Of a DNA stretch of 42,912 nucleotides, positions 32,466-40,734 are shown one piece after another (the first letter of the stretch is position 1; every line of letters begins with the position of its first letter). The stretch lies in assembly GCF_005870025.1 (NCBI RefSeq), contig NZ_VATA01000054.1:1-42912 (forward strand), written 5' to 3'. The stretch is from Poseidonocella sp. HB161398. GTDB taxonomy: Bacteria; Pseudomonadota; Alphaproteobacteria; Rhodobacterales; Rhodobacteraceae. Position numbers and translations under genes: made by a program. The notes below the pieces were generated by a model. It ran no database searches. It saw only the letters and a list, made by a program, of their open reading frames with translations, and was not told the origin of the DNA.

Positions 32466-33443
32466 TCAGCGGCGGCGGGCGCCGCGGCTGAGGACAAGGC
32501 TCGCGAGGATGATGAGGCCGAGGCAGATCTGCTGCAGATAGCCGTCGACCTGGACGAGGTTCATGCCGTTGGAGAGGATGGTGATGAAGACCGCGCCGAG
32601 GATCGCGGCCGAGATGCCGCCCTCCCCGCCCGAGAGCTTGGCGCCGCCGACCACTGCCGCGGCGATGGATTCGAGCGTCAGGTTGCCGCCGAGATTGGGC
32701 TCGCCCGAGCCGGTGCGCGCGGTCATCAGGAGCGCTCCGGCCGCGGCGAGCAGCGAGCAGATCGCATAGGCGGCGACCAGGACCGGCACCGCGCGGATGC
32801 CCGCGGCCCGGCCCGCGCGGGGATTGGCGCCCAGGATGTACCAGCTGCGCCCGAGCGGCGTCAGGTGCAGCACGAGGCCGAGCAGCGACAGCAGCAGCGC
32901 GGCGCTCCAGATCGGCGCGGGCAGGCCGAGGAACGTGCCCTGGGCGAAGGCCGCGTTGAAGCCCGCGGGCAGGCCCGAGACCGGGAAGCCGCCCGAGACC
33001 GTGCTGGCCAGCGCCAGCAGGATGTTGCCCATCCCCAGCGTCGTCACCAGCGGGTTCAGCCCGACCGCGCCGACGAGAAGCCCGTTCGCCAGCCCCACGG
33101 CCAGCCCGACCCCGAGCCCGGCGGCCAGCCCCGGCAGGACCGCGCCGGTCGCCGCCATCGCCAGCGCCGAGACCACGCTGACCAGCGACACGGTGAAGCC
33201 CAGCGACAGGTCGAAGCCGCGGGTCAGGATCACCACGCATTGCGCCAGCGAGAAGATCATCAGGAAGCTCGCCTGCAGCGCGATGTTGCGCAGGTTGCCG
33301 ACGGTCAGGACCTGCGGCGAGAAGGCCGCAAAGACCAGGAGCGCGGCGAGGATGGCAAGCGGCATGCGCAGCGCGCGCAGGATCTTCTGCAGCGGCAGCC
33401 GGGCGGGCGCGCCGGAACGGGCGGATGCGGTCTGCCCGGTCAT
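32466..33443 (-). CDS. Sugar-type ABC transporter permease (RbsC family), second copy
   Basis: A 325-residue inner-membrane permease of the ribose/xylose/AI-2 (BPD_transp_2) class, with about eight to ten hydrophobic helices. Landmarks are LTRGFDLSLGFTVSLVS (helix 3 region), the loop GRSWYILGANPRAGRAAGI that contacts the ATPase, and TLESIAAAVVGGAKLSGGEG. It starts within the last codons of the other permease gene (overlap 33440-33443). Two different permeases are seen in some members of this class and form a heterodimer. Confidence 0.93.
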   Translation of the reverse strand: MTGQTASARSGAPARLPLQKILRALRMPLAILAALLVFAAFSPQVLTVGNLRNIALQASFLMIFSLAQCVVILTRGFDLSLGFTVSLVSVVSALAMAATGAVLPGLAAGLGVGLAVGLANGLLVGAVGLNPLVTTLGMGNILLALASTVSGGFPVSGLPAGFNAAFAQGTFLGLPAPIWSAALLLSLLGLVLHLTPLGRSWYILGANPRAGRAAGIRAVPVLVAAYAICSLLAAAGALLMTARTGSGEPNLGGNLTLESIAAAVVGGAKLSGGEGGISAAILGAVFITILSNGMNLVQVDGYLQQICLGLIILASLVLSRGARRR

Positions 33444-34468
33444 GCGGATCTCCTCAGCACCAGCCGCTCGAAGCCGAGCGCCAGGATCAGCACGGCGCCA
33501 AGCGCGAGGGTCTGGAACTTGCTGTCGATGCGCAGCAGGTTCATCGAATTGGCGATCACCGTCAGGAAGAGCGCGGCGATGGCGACCAGCTCGGCCCTCG
33601 CCACGCCGCCGCGCAGCGAGACGCCGCCGATCACCGCCGCGGCGATGGTCTCGAGCGCCAGCGTGCCGCCGATCGTCGCCTGGCCCGAGCCGATCCGCGA
33701 GGTCATCAGGAAGCCGGTCAGCCCGGCCAGCATCCCCGCCGCGACATAGGCCGCGACCTGCACCGGCAGGACCGGCACGCCGGAAAGCCGCGCCGCCTTC
33801 AAGTCGCTGCCCGCGGCATAGAGATGGCGCCCGAGCACCGTGCCGCGCTGCACCGCGACCGCCAGCAAGATCACCCCGAGCGCGATCAGCGTCACCGCCG
33901 GCAGGCCGAAGAGCCTCCCGCGGCCGATCCGGTCGACGAAGCCGTCGGGAACGCCGTAGACCGGGATGCCCTGGGTCAGGTAGAGCGCGATGCCGGTCAG
34001 GATCGAGCCGGTCGCCAGCGTCACCATGAAGGCCGAGAGCTCCAGCCGCGCCACGATCAGCGCATTGGCCAGCCCGATCAGCGCGCCCATGGCCAGCACC
34101 GCGGCCAGCGACAGCCAGGGCGCGGCCGCCTCGGCGCCCGGCATCGCGGCCGTCGCCCAGCCCATCGTCGCCGCGGTCAGCAGCGAGCCCGCCGCGACGA
34201 CGGCGCCGATCGACAGGTCGAACCCGCCCACCGTCATCACCAGCATCTGCGCGATCGCCGGGATCGACAGGAAGGCGAAGTTGCGCCCGACATTGATCAG
34301 GTTCAGCCGGCTCAGGAAGCGCGGCTCGGACAGGATCGTGTAGCCGAGCGTCAGGACCAGCAGCGCGATCACCGCGCCGCCATTGGCCAGAATGCGCCGC
34401 AGCAGCGCGCGGTCGGCCAGGGACGGGGCCGCTTGGGACGGGGCCGCTTGGGACGGGGCGAAACTCAT
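33440..34468 (-). CDS. Sugar-type ABC transporter permease (RbsC family), first copy
   Basis: A 342-residue inner-membrane permease, paralogous to the next gene. It carries MTVGGFDLSIGAVVAAGSLL, GRHLYAAGSDLKAARLSGV and TLETIAAAVIGGVSLRGG, the RbsC landmarks. The ATG at 34468 follows GAGGAG. Residues 4-16 form an imperfect PSQAA repeat, produced by a 15-bp DNA tandem repeat just after the start. It follows the ATPase gene by 10 bp and overlaps the second permease by 4 bp. Confidence 0.93.
   Translation of the reverse strand: MSFAPSQAAPSQAAPSLADRALLRRILANGGAVIALLVLTLGYTILSEPRFLSRLNLINVGRNFAFLSIPAIAQMLVMTVGGFDLSIGAVVAAGSLLTAATMGWATAAMPGAEAAAPWLSLAAVLAMGALIGLANALIVARLELSAFMVTLATGSILTGIALYLTQGIPVYGVPDGFVDRIGRGRLFGLPAVTLIALGVILLAVAVQRGTVLGRHLYAAGSDLKAARLSGVPVLPVQVAAYVAAGMLAGLTGFLMTSRIGSGQATIGGTLALETIAAAVIGGVSLRGGVARAELVAIAALFLTVIANSMNLLRIDSKFQTLALGAVLILALGFERLVLRRSA
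34420..34459. repeat. 15-bp tandem repeat in permease N-terminus
   Basis: The unit GGGACGGGGCCGCTT occurs at 34420-34434 and 34435-34449, followed by a partial third copy to 34459. It is in frame and encodes PSQAA repeats in the cytoplasmic tail of the permease. Copy number may vary by slippage without breaking the frame. Confidence 0.8.
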
Positions 34469-34478
34469 GCGCTTCTCC

Positions 34479-35963
34479 TCATTCGCCGAAATAGTGGGAC
34501 AGGATTTCCGCTTCGCCGGTGCCCTTGCCGGCGATCTCGGTGACCACGCGGCCGGCATGCATGACGTAGATGCGGTCGGCGAGATGGATCAGTTCGGGCA
34601 GCTCGGAGGTCGAGACGACCACCCCCGCCCCGCCCTCGACCAGCCGCTTCATCAACCGGTAGACATCGGCCTTGGCGCCGACATCGATGCCGACGGTCGG
34701 CTCGTCGAAAAGGTAGACGTCGAAGTCCTGCAGGAGCCCGCGGGCCAGCATCACCTTCTGCTGGTTGCCGCCCGAGAAGGCCCCGGCCGGAAGTTCCGGC
34801 GCCATCGGGCGCAGCCCGAGATCCTCGAAGGGCGCGGCGACCACGGCGCCCTCGCGCCAGGTCTTCAGCACCGTGCCCCCGGCGGACAGCGCGGGCAGGC
34901 GCAGCGCGGCCATACCGGCATTCTCCCGCGCCGGACGCGCCAGCGCCAGCCCCTCCGCCGCGCGGTCGCCCGGGAAGTAGCAGAGCCCGCGGCGGATCAT
35001 GGCGTTCGGCGACGGGCGGCGCAGCGTCTCGCCCTTCAGCGCGATCTCCCCCGCCGCCAGCGGGTCGAGCCCGAAGACCGCGCGGCAGAGCTCGGAGCGG
35101 CCGCAGCCGACCAGCCCGGCCAGCCCGACGATCTCGCCGCGGCGCAGCGTGATCGAGGCGCCCTCGACCGCGCCATCGGCGGTGGCGAGGCCCTCGACGC
35201 GCAGCACCTCTTCGGCGGGGCGGCTGCGGATCGCCGGGAAGAGCTGTTCGACCGGGCGGCCGACCATCATCTCGATCAGCGCGCGGTCGCTGGTGGCGGC
35301 GGTCTCGACCGTGCCGATATGGCGCCCGCCGCGCAGCACCGTGACCCGGTCCGAAAGCGCGCGGATCTCGCTCATCCGGTGGGAGACATAGAGGATGCCG
35401 ACGCCCTTGCCGCGCAGGAGCCCGATGGCGCGAAACAGGTGGCGCGCCTCGCCGTCAGTCAGCGAGGCGGTCGGCTCGTCGAGGATCAGGATGCGCGGTC
35501 GCAGCCGCAGCGCCTTGGCGATCTCGGTCATCTGCTTCTGCGCGCGGGAGAGCTCGGAGACCAGCCGGTCGAGCGGCAGCGCGAAGCCGATCTCGGCCAG
35601 CAGCTCCTCCGCCTCCCGGCGCATCGCGCGCTTCTGCAGGAAGAGCCCCTGGCGCTTCTCGCGGCCGAGGAAGAGGTTCTCCAGCACGGTCAGGTCGGGG
35701 GCGAGGCTGAATTCCTGGAAGACCGGCGCGATGCCCGCGGCCCGCGCCGCGGCGACGGTGCCCGCGCCAAGCGGCCGGCCGTCCATCTCGATCGTGCCCG
35801 CGCTCGGCGGGAAGGTGCCGCAGATGAGGTTGATCAGCGTCGACTTCCCGGCGCCGTTCTCGCCCAGGAGCGCATGGACCTCGCCCGCTTCCAGCGTGAA
35901 GTCGACATCCTGCAGGGCCGTGGCGCTGCCGAATGTCTTGGTCAGGCCTCTGGTGACTAGCAT
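34479..35963 (-). CDS. Sugar-type ABC transporter ATP-binding protein (RbsA/MglA type, two ATPase domains)
   Basis: A 494-residue tandem ATPase. Domain 1 has Walker A GENGAGKST (34-42), signature LSRAQKQM and Walker B ILILDEPTASLT. Domain 2 (from about 245) has a degenerate Walker A GLVGCGRSEL, signature FSGGNQQKV and Walker B YLFDEPTVGID. The weakened second Walker A is normal for RbsA/MglA proteins, where only one site hydrolyses ATP well. An ATG three codons earlier (35972) touches the CAGGAA ribosome site, so the ATG at 35963 is preferred. It powers the two permeases downstream. Confidence 0.94.
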   Translation of the reverse strand: MLVTRGLTKTFGSATALQDVDFTLEAGEVHALLGENGAGKSTLINLICGTFPPSAGTIEMDGRPLGAGTVAAARAAGIAPVFQEFSLAPDLTVLENLFLGREKRQGLFLQKRAMRREAEELLAEIGFALPLDRLVSELSRAQKQMTEIAKALRLRPRILILDEPTASLTDGEARHLFRAIGLLRGKGVGILYVSHRMSEIRALSDRVTVLRGGRHIGTVETAATSDRALIEMMVGRPVEQLFPAIRSRPAEEVLRVEGLATADGAVEGASITLRRGEIVGLAGLVGCGRSELCRAVFGLDPLAAGEIALKGETLRRPSPNAMIRRGLCYFPGDRAAEGLALARPARENAGMAALRLPALSAGGTVLKTWREGAVVAAPFEDLGLRPMAPELPAGAFSGGNQQKVMLARGLLQDFDVYLFDEPTVGIDVGAKADVYRLMKRLVEGGAGVVVSTSELPELIHLADRIYVMHAGRVVTEIAGKGTGEAEILSHYFGE

Positions 35964-35984
35964 ATGGCACATTTCCTGTCGCGG

Positions 35985-36053
35985 CCGGCCCCGCTGCCTG
36001 CGGAGCCGGGAGAGGCGGAGGGGCCGGAGATCCCCGTTCCCGGCCCCGGCCGG
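35985..36053. other. GC hairpins between binding-protein and ATPase genes
   Basis: CCGGCC-CC-GGCCGG (36040-36053) lies directly after the binding-protein stop, with perfect 6-bp arms. A longer-range pair, CCGGCCCC (35985-35992) and GGGGCCGG (36020-36027), follows. Such structures after binding-protein genes often protect the upstream mRNA so the binding protein is made in excess. No T-run is present, so full termination is unlikely. Confidence 0.4.
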
Positions 36054-36054
36054 A

Positions 36055-37116
36055 TCAATCGACCGAGAAGACCGGCTGGAAGCCCTCGGGGGCGAAGATC
36101 TGCGTGGTGTCGAAGCTGTCGATATTGTCGGCCGTGACCATGCCCGGCGTGACCAGCAGGATCTGCTCGTACTCCTTGCCCTCGAGCGCGCGCACCGCCA
36201 GGTCGACGCTGATCCGGCCCATCATCACCGGGTATTCGGTGGCGAAGGCCTTGACGTCGCCGTCCTTGACGAAGCGCAGCATCTGCTGGTTCTCGTAGGA
36301 GGCGACGATCAGCGCGTCGTCGAGCCCGGCATCGGCCACCGCGCCGATCGCGGCCTCGGCCGTGGGCGCGCCGCCCCAGATCACCTTCAGGTCGGGATAG
36401 GTCTGCAGCGCGTCCTCGACCAGGCGCAGCTGGGCGGGCACGCTGGCCTCGCCGTACATCTCGGCGACGAGGTCGATATTGCTGTCCTTCACCGAGTCGC
36501 GGTAGCCCGACATGTAGGTCTCGGCCCAGCCCGAGCCCTGCGGCCCGGGGAAGCCCACCGAGACCGCGCTTTCGCCGTCGAGATATTCCTTGGCGAATTC
36601 GCCGGTCTGGAAGCCCTTCTGGTAGAAATCCGGCGTGATCCGCGCGGTGATCGGCGTGTCGAGGATCGGGTTGGCAACCGCGATATTGACGATGCCCTTC
36701 TCCATGCCCTCGCCGATCTTGGCGGCGACGCCCGCCTCGGAGATCGCGCCGATCAGGATCGCGTCGGCGCCCGAGGCCACGCAGTCGTCATATTGCGAGA
36801 TCTGGCGCGGCAGGTTGGAATAGCCGCCCGCCTGGTATACGCTCATAGCGACGCCCTGGCGGCGGGCCTCCTCGACCAGGCCGTAATTGACCGAAACCCA
36901 GTAGCTGTCCTGCAGATGCGGCAGCAGCACGCAGAGCTTGAACTTCTGGTCGGCCTTTTCCAGCGGTTCGTACTCGATGCTTTCGACCGCCTCCAGATCG
37001 CCGCCCTTGGCCGCCTCGATGGCGAAGGGCCACCAGGGCGCGGCGTCCTGGGCCAGCGCGGCCTGCCCGGCCAGCAGGGCGGTTCCGGAAAGGAGGAAAA
37101 GTAGCTTCGCGTTCAT
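36055..37116 (-). CDS. TorT-like periplasmic binding protein of an ABC importer
   Basis: A 353-residue type I periplasmic binding protein. The signal peptide ends near residue 22 (AALA|QDAA). The mature start PWWPFAIE and the block KLCVLLPHLQDSYWVSVNYG, then AGGYSNLPRQISQYDDC, closely recall TorT, the periplasmic TMAO-sensing protein. Here it has no TorS kinase beside it but sits upstream of a complete ABC ATPase and two permeases, so it most likely delivers a solute. The ligand may be a small amine, N-oxide or cyclic amide; only the family resemblance is visible. The ATG at 37116 follows GGAG by six bases. An ATG four codons upstream is less well placed. Confidence 0.88.
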   Translation of the reverse strand: MNAKLLFLLSGTALLAGQAALAQDAAPWWPFAIEAAKGGDLEAVESIEYEPLEKADQKFKLCVLLPHLQDSYWVSVNYGLVEEARRQGVAMSVYQAGGYSNLPRQISQYDDCVASGADAILIGAISEAGVAAKIGEGMEKGIVNIAVANPILDTPITARITPDFYQKGFQTGEFAKEYLDGESAVSVGFPGPQGSGWAETYMSGYRDSVKDSNIDLVAEMYGEASVPAQLRLVEDALQTYPDLKVIWGGAPTAEAAIGAVADAGLDDALIVASYENQQMLRFVKDGDVKAFATEYPVMMGRISVDLAVRALEGKEYEQILLVTPGMVTADNIDSFDTTQIFAPEGFQPVFSVD

Positions 37117-37193
37117 GTCAGACTCCATGTCGGGGGAAGGCGGGGCCGGTTGCTCCGGCTCTCCGGGTTGTGTCGGGGACGGCGCCCGCAAGC

Positions 37194-38549
37194 TCAGGCG
37201 GTCTCCAGCGCGAGCGCCGCGATCGTGTCGCGCAGGCAGCCCAGCACCGTGTCGAGCTCGTCTCGGGGGATCATCATCGGCGGGCAGAGCGCGATCGCGT
37301 CGCCCATGGCGCGGACGATGACCCCGGCCGCCTGCATCCGGTCGCGGACCATGGGGCCTGCCTCGCCGGGCGCCAGCCCGGCCGCAGCTGCGTCCAGCTC
37401 GACCGCCGCCATCAGCCCGATGCCGCGGGTCTGGGCGACCGCGGGCAGCGCGGCAAGCTCCGCCACCTGCGACTGCATCGACGCGCCGAGCCGGGCGGCC
37501 CGCGCCACCAGGCCGCGTTCCTCGATGATGTCGAGCGTCTCCAGCGCCACAGCGCAGGGCACCGGATGGCCGCCCGAGGTCAGCCCGTGGCCGAAGCTGC
37601 CCTGGCGCTCGCTCTCGTCGGCGACGGGCTCGAAGACCGCGTCATTCATCATCACGGCGGCGATCGGCTGGTAGCCCGAGGCGAGCTGCTTCGACAGGAT
37701 CATGATGTCCGGGCGCAGGCCGCAGGCCTCGGAGCCGAACATCCGCCCGGTCCGCCCGAAGCCGCAGATCACCTCGTCGGCGACCAGCAGGATGCCGTGG
37801 CGCGCCAGCACCGCCTGGATCTTCTCCCAGTAGGTCGCGGGCGGCACGATCACCCCCGCCGCGCCCATGACCGGCTCCGCCCAGAAGGCGGCCACCGTCT
37901 CGGGCCCCTCGCCCTGGATCATCGCCTCGAGTTCCTCGGCCAGGCGGGTGGCGAAGGCCTCCTCGCTCTCGCCGGGGCGGCCCTCGCGGAAATGGTCGGG
38001 ACAGGTCGCGTGCAGGAAGCCCGGCAGCGGCAGGTCGAAGGAGGCATGGTTGACCGGCAGGCCGGTCAGGCTGGCCGCGCCCATCGTCACGCCGTGGAAG
38101 CCGCGGTGCCGCGCGATGATCTTCTTGCGCGCGGGCTGCCCCAGCGCGTTCGAGCGGTAGCGCACCAGCTTGACCGCCGTGTCATTCGCCTCCGAGCCCG
38201 AGCTGGCGAAGAAGACCTTGCTCATCGGCACCGGCGCCATCCGCACCAGCCGCTCGGCCAGCTCGACCGCCGGGGCCGAGGCCTTGTGGCTGAAGCCGTG
38301 ATAGTAAGGCAGCTCCAGCATCTGCCGGTAGGCCGCCTCCGCGAGCCGCGGCTCGGAAAAGCCCAGCCCGGCGCACCAGAGCCCCGACATCGCCTCGATA
38401 TAGCGCCGGCCGGACGTGTCGATCACTCCGGCGCCGTCGCCCTTGGCGATGACCAGCGGGCCGGTGCGCTGATGGCTGCGCGCGGGCGTGGAGGGATGGA
38501 GCTGGTAGAGGATGTCCCGGGCTTCGAGAGAGTTCGGATTGCCGTCCAC
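37194..38549 (-). CDS. Class III omega-aminotransferase (beta-alanine/omega-amino acid type)
   Basis: A 451-residue fold-type I PLP enzyme. The Schiff-base lysine is Lys287 (ILSKQLASGY), the pyridine-nitrogen aspartate is Asp258 (VADEVICGFGRTG), and FASSGSEANDTA binds phosphate. The layout matches omega-amino acid:pyruvate and similar terminal-amine transaminases. It is the first gene of the long leftward run (transporter, HyuA/B, aminotransferase IV and others), with the operator-like palindrome 38-50 bp upstream. A terminal-amino acid, such as the ring-opened product of a lactam, is the natural substrate to expect here, but this is inference. Confidence 0.92.
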   Translation of the reverse strand: MDGNPNSLEARDILYQLHPSTPARSHQRTGPLVIAKGDGAGVIDTSGRRYIEAMSGLWCAGLGFSEPRLAEAAYRQMLELPYYHGFSHKASAPAVELAERLVRMAPVPMSKVFFASSGSEANDTAVKLVRYRSNALGQPARKKIIARHRGFHGVTMGAASLTGLPVNHASFDLPLPGFLHATCPDHFREGRPGESEEAFATRLAEELEAMIQGEGPETVAAFWAEPVMGAAGVIVPPATYWEKIQAVLARHGILLVADEVICGFGRTGRMFGSEACGLRPDIMILSKQLASGYQPIAAVMMNDAVFEPVADESERQGSFGHGLTSGGHPVPCAVALETLDIIEERGLVARAARLGASMQSQVAELAALPAVAQTRGIGLMAAVELDAAAAGLAPGEAGPMVRDRMQAAGVIVRAMGDAIALCPPMMIPRDELDTVLGCLRDTIAALALETA

Positions 38550-38586
38550 GGCACGTCTCCTGACTGTTCCGAGTCACAACGTGCAT

Positions 38587-38599
38587 TTTATAAATTATA
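38587..38599. promoter_or_regulatory. Candidate GntR operator upstream of the aminotransferase operon
   Basis: TTTATAAATTATA contains the perfect palindrome TATAA-A-TTATA (38589-38599), 38-50 bp before the aminotransferase start. Read on the coding strand it contains TATAAT, a -10-like hexamer. The same sequence with one difference lies 31-43 bp before the hydroxylysine-kinase-like gene. In GC-rich DNA this shared AT palindrome stands out, and the FCD-type GntR gene next door is the obvious candidate binder. Confidence 0.6.
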
Positions 38600-38661
38600 C
38601 GCGTCAATCACCTTTTTGCGGCAGCGCGGCAAATTCCGGCGCAAGCCACTGGAATCACCCG

Positions 38662-38680
38662 ACTCTCCCGGCAGGAGAGT
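38662..38680. terminator. Hairpin after the GntR gene
   Basis: ACTCTCC-CGGCA-GGAGAGT has perfect 7-bp arms, and a second hairpin CCGCC-CGCA-GGCGG lies at 38682-38695. Both are 50-90 bp downstream of the GntR stop and upstream of the next promoter, where a terminator is expected. No T-run follows on the minus strand, so function is uncertain. Confidence 0.35.
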
Positions 38681-38747
38681 GCCGCCCGCAGGCGGGGTGC
38701 AGAAAATTTAGGCTGGAATGTCGGTAACTTGGGCGCTGGCTGGCGCG

Positions 38748-39443
38748 CTATTCCACCGAATAGCCGGGATGCGCCTCGAGAAAGCGCAGGAAGTCCTCGC
38801 CGCCATCGATGATGTCGCGCCGCAGCGCGCGCCGCGCCGCCTCGGCATCGCCCGCCTCGATTGCCCGGATGATGGTCAGATGCGCCTCCGCCCCGTAGTA
38901 GCGGCGGTCGCCATTGGCGAAGAAGGCGGTCAGCATCGGCCCCATCGAGACCCAGAGACTCTCGATATGCGAGGCGAGCAGCGGCATGCCGGGGATGCGG
39001 TAGACCGCGAAATGGAATTCCCGGTTGGTCTCGTAGGCGGCAGCCAGATCGGGCGAGGCATCCATCTGCACGTAATCGGCATGGATCGCGTGCAGCCGCT
39101 CGATATCGGCCTTGCCCGCGCGCTCTGCCGCCAGCGCCGCCGCGAGCCCCTCGAGCTCCAGCCGCATCATCCGCACTTCCATGTAGCGCTCCAGCGTCAT
39201 CGGCGGCACGATCGCGAAGCGCCCGGATTTCAGGATCAGCCCGCCCTCGGCCACGAGCCGCATGCAGGCCTCGCGCACCGGGGTGATCGACGTGCCCATC
39301 TGCGAGGCCAGTTCCTGCATGATCAGCCGCTGGCCGGGACGGAACTTGCCGGAGGTCAGCCCCTCGCGCAGGGCGATATAGGCGCGCGACGAGAGGCTGC
39401 CCTGGACGAGCGGCTCGATGGCGTTGCGGGGCTGTCGTGTCAA
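38748..39443 (-). CDS. GntR-family transcriptional regulator (FCD/FadR subfamily)
   Basis: A 231-residue regulator from a TTG start. The winged helix (about 14-80) contains YIALREGLTSGKFRPGQRLIMQELASQMGTSITPVREA, typical GntR. The helical FCD ligand domain (about 85-225) includes REFHFAVYRIPG and AEAHLTIIRAIEAGD, with the acidic and histidine residues that bind metal in this subfamily. No ATG fits the family N-terminus; TTG at 39443 gives the usual length, but its ribosome site (GGAG, 11 bases away) is weak. It is the third gene behind the kinase and lyase genes, 34 bp after the latter. It probably controls both its own unit and the aminotransferase operon through the shared palindrome. Confidence 0.88.
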   Translation of the reverse strand: MTRQPRNAIEPLVQGSLSSRAYIALREGLTSGKFRPGQRLIMQELASQMGTSITPVREACMRLVAEGGLILKSGRFAIVPPMTLERYMEVRMMRLELEGLAAALAAERAGKADIERLHAIHADYVQMDASPDLAAAYETNREFHFAVYRIPGMPLLASHIESLWVSMGPMLTAFFANGDRRYYGAEAHLTIIRAIEAGDAEAARRALRRDIIDGGEDFLRFLEAHPGYSVE

Positions 39444-39477
39444 TGTCTTCGCGGCTCCGGAGCTAGGGTCGGCGGGG

Positions 39478-40734
39478 TCAGGTGGACAGCGCCCGGTCCA
39501 GGCCCGAGAGGAGCTCGTCGCAGTCGCGGTCCGAGAAGCATAGCGGCGGGCGCAGCTTGAGGCACTGGTTCTCTGCGCCGCACAGCCCGGCGAGGATGCC
39601 GAGCTGGCGCAGGCGGTTCTGCAGCGCCGCCGCGCGTGGTCCGTCGGGGCGGCCGGACGGGGCCGAGACGACCTCCAGCGTGGCATAGAGCCCGGCGCCG
39701 CGCACATCGCCGATCCCTGCGCGCCCCGCCGCGATCTGGCGCAGCCCGTCGAGAAGCTGGCGCCCGGTCGCTTCGGCGCGCTGCATCAGCCCTTCGTCGC
39801 GGATCACGTCGAGCACCGCCAGCCCGACCGCCGCCGAGACCGGATTGCCGCCGAACGTGTTGAAATAGCGGGTTTCCCTGCCGAAGCGTTCTAGCAGATC
39901 GGGCCGCGCCGCCATGGCCGCCAGCGGATGGCCGCCGCCCAGCGGCTTGCCCATGGTGACGATGTCGGGCACCAGGCCGTGGCGCTCGAAGGCCCACATG
40001 CTGCCGCCTGGGCGCCCCAGGCCCGACTGCACCTCGTCGGCGATGAAGAGCCCGCCCGCGCGGCGCACCGCCTCCACCGCCCCGGCATAGATCCCGGGCG
40101 TTCCGGGATGCAGCCCGTCGCTGGCGAAGACCGTGTCGAAGAGGATCGCGGCGGGGCGGATCCCCTCGGCGGCGAGGCTGTCGACCGCTGCCTCGGCCGC
40201 GGCCGCCATCGCCTGCCCCGGATCGGCCAGGCGGAAGGCGTCCGGCGCCGGGATGGTCCGCACATGCCGCCCGAGCGGGGCGCCCGCGCCGAGCGACGGC
40301 GACATCTCCGCCAGCGCCAGGGTGACGCCGTGATAGGCATGGGCCGTGACGATCACCCCGGTGCCGCCGGTCGCGCAGCGCGCAACCCGCAGCGCCAGGT
40401 CATTGGCCTCGCTGCCGGTGCAGGTCAGCATGACCTGGCCCAGCTCCGGCGGCAGGGTGCCGACAAGCCTTTCGGCATAGGCGACAACGTTTTCATGCAG
40501 ATAGCGGGTATGGGTGTTCAGCGCCCCGGCCTGCTCGGCCAGCGCGGCGACAACGCGCGGATGGCAGTGCCCGACCGAGGGCACGTTGTTGTAGGCGTCG
40601 AGATAGCGCCGTCCCTCGCGGTCCCAGACCTCGGCCCCGCGGCCGCGCACCAGATGCAGCGGCTCGTCGTAGAAGAGCCGGTAGGCCGGGCCGAGCACCG
40701 CCTCCCGGCGCGCCATCAGATCCGCGCCGCTCAT
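39478..40734 (-). CDS. Class III PLP enzyme, candidate 5-phosphohydroxy-L-lysine phospho-lyase
   Basis: A 418-residue class III aminotransferase-fold protein. The catalytic lysine is Lys263 (TMGKPLGGGHP) and the PLP-nitrogen aspartate is Asp233 (IADEVQSGLG). The N-terminal block YLDAYNNVPSVGHCHP is characteristic of the AGXT2L group, which in animals comprises ethanolamine-phosphate and 5-phosphohydroxylysine phospho-lyases. Its start overlaps the stop of the hydroxylysine-kinase-like gene as ATGA, which favours the phosphohydroxylysine reaction, releasing phosphate and ammonia to give 2-aminoadipate semialdehyde. An ordinary transaminase is the alternative. Confidence 0.78.
   Translation of the reverse strand: MSGADLMARREAVLGPAYRLFYDEPLHLVRGRGAEVWDREGRRYLDAYNNVPSVGHCHPRVVAALAEQAGALNTHTRYLHENVVAYAERLVGTLPPELGQVMLTCTGSEANDLALRVARCATGGTGVIVTAHAYHGVTLALAEMSPSLGAGAPLGRHVRTIPAPDAFRLADPGQAMAAAAEAAVDSLAAEGIRPAAILFDTVFASDGLHPGTPGIYAGAVEAVRRAGGLFIADEVQSGLGRPGGSMWAFERHGLVPDIVTMGKPLGGGHPLAAMAARPDLLERFGRETRYFNTFGGNPVSAAVGLAVLDVIRDEGLMQRAEATGRQLLDGLRQIAAGRAGIGDVRGAGLYATLEVVSAPSGRPDGPRAAALQNRLRQLGILAGLCGAENQCLKLRPPLCFSDRDCDELLSGLDRALST

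Noticed and set aside
32443-33240. N-terminal extension of the HyuA frame
   Set aside because: The extension overlaps a permease gene in another frame, is Arg/Gly/Ala-rich and lies before the normal HyuA N-terminus, which has its own ribosome site.
36055-37116. TMAO respiration system based on TorT resemblance
   Set aside because: No TorS, TorR, TorA or TorC homologue is present; the gene sits in an ABC importer operon.
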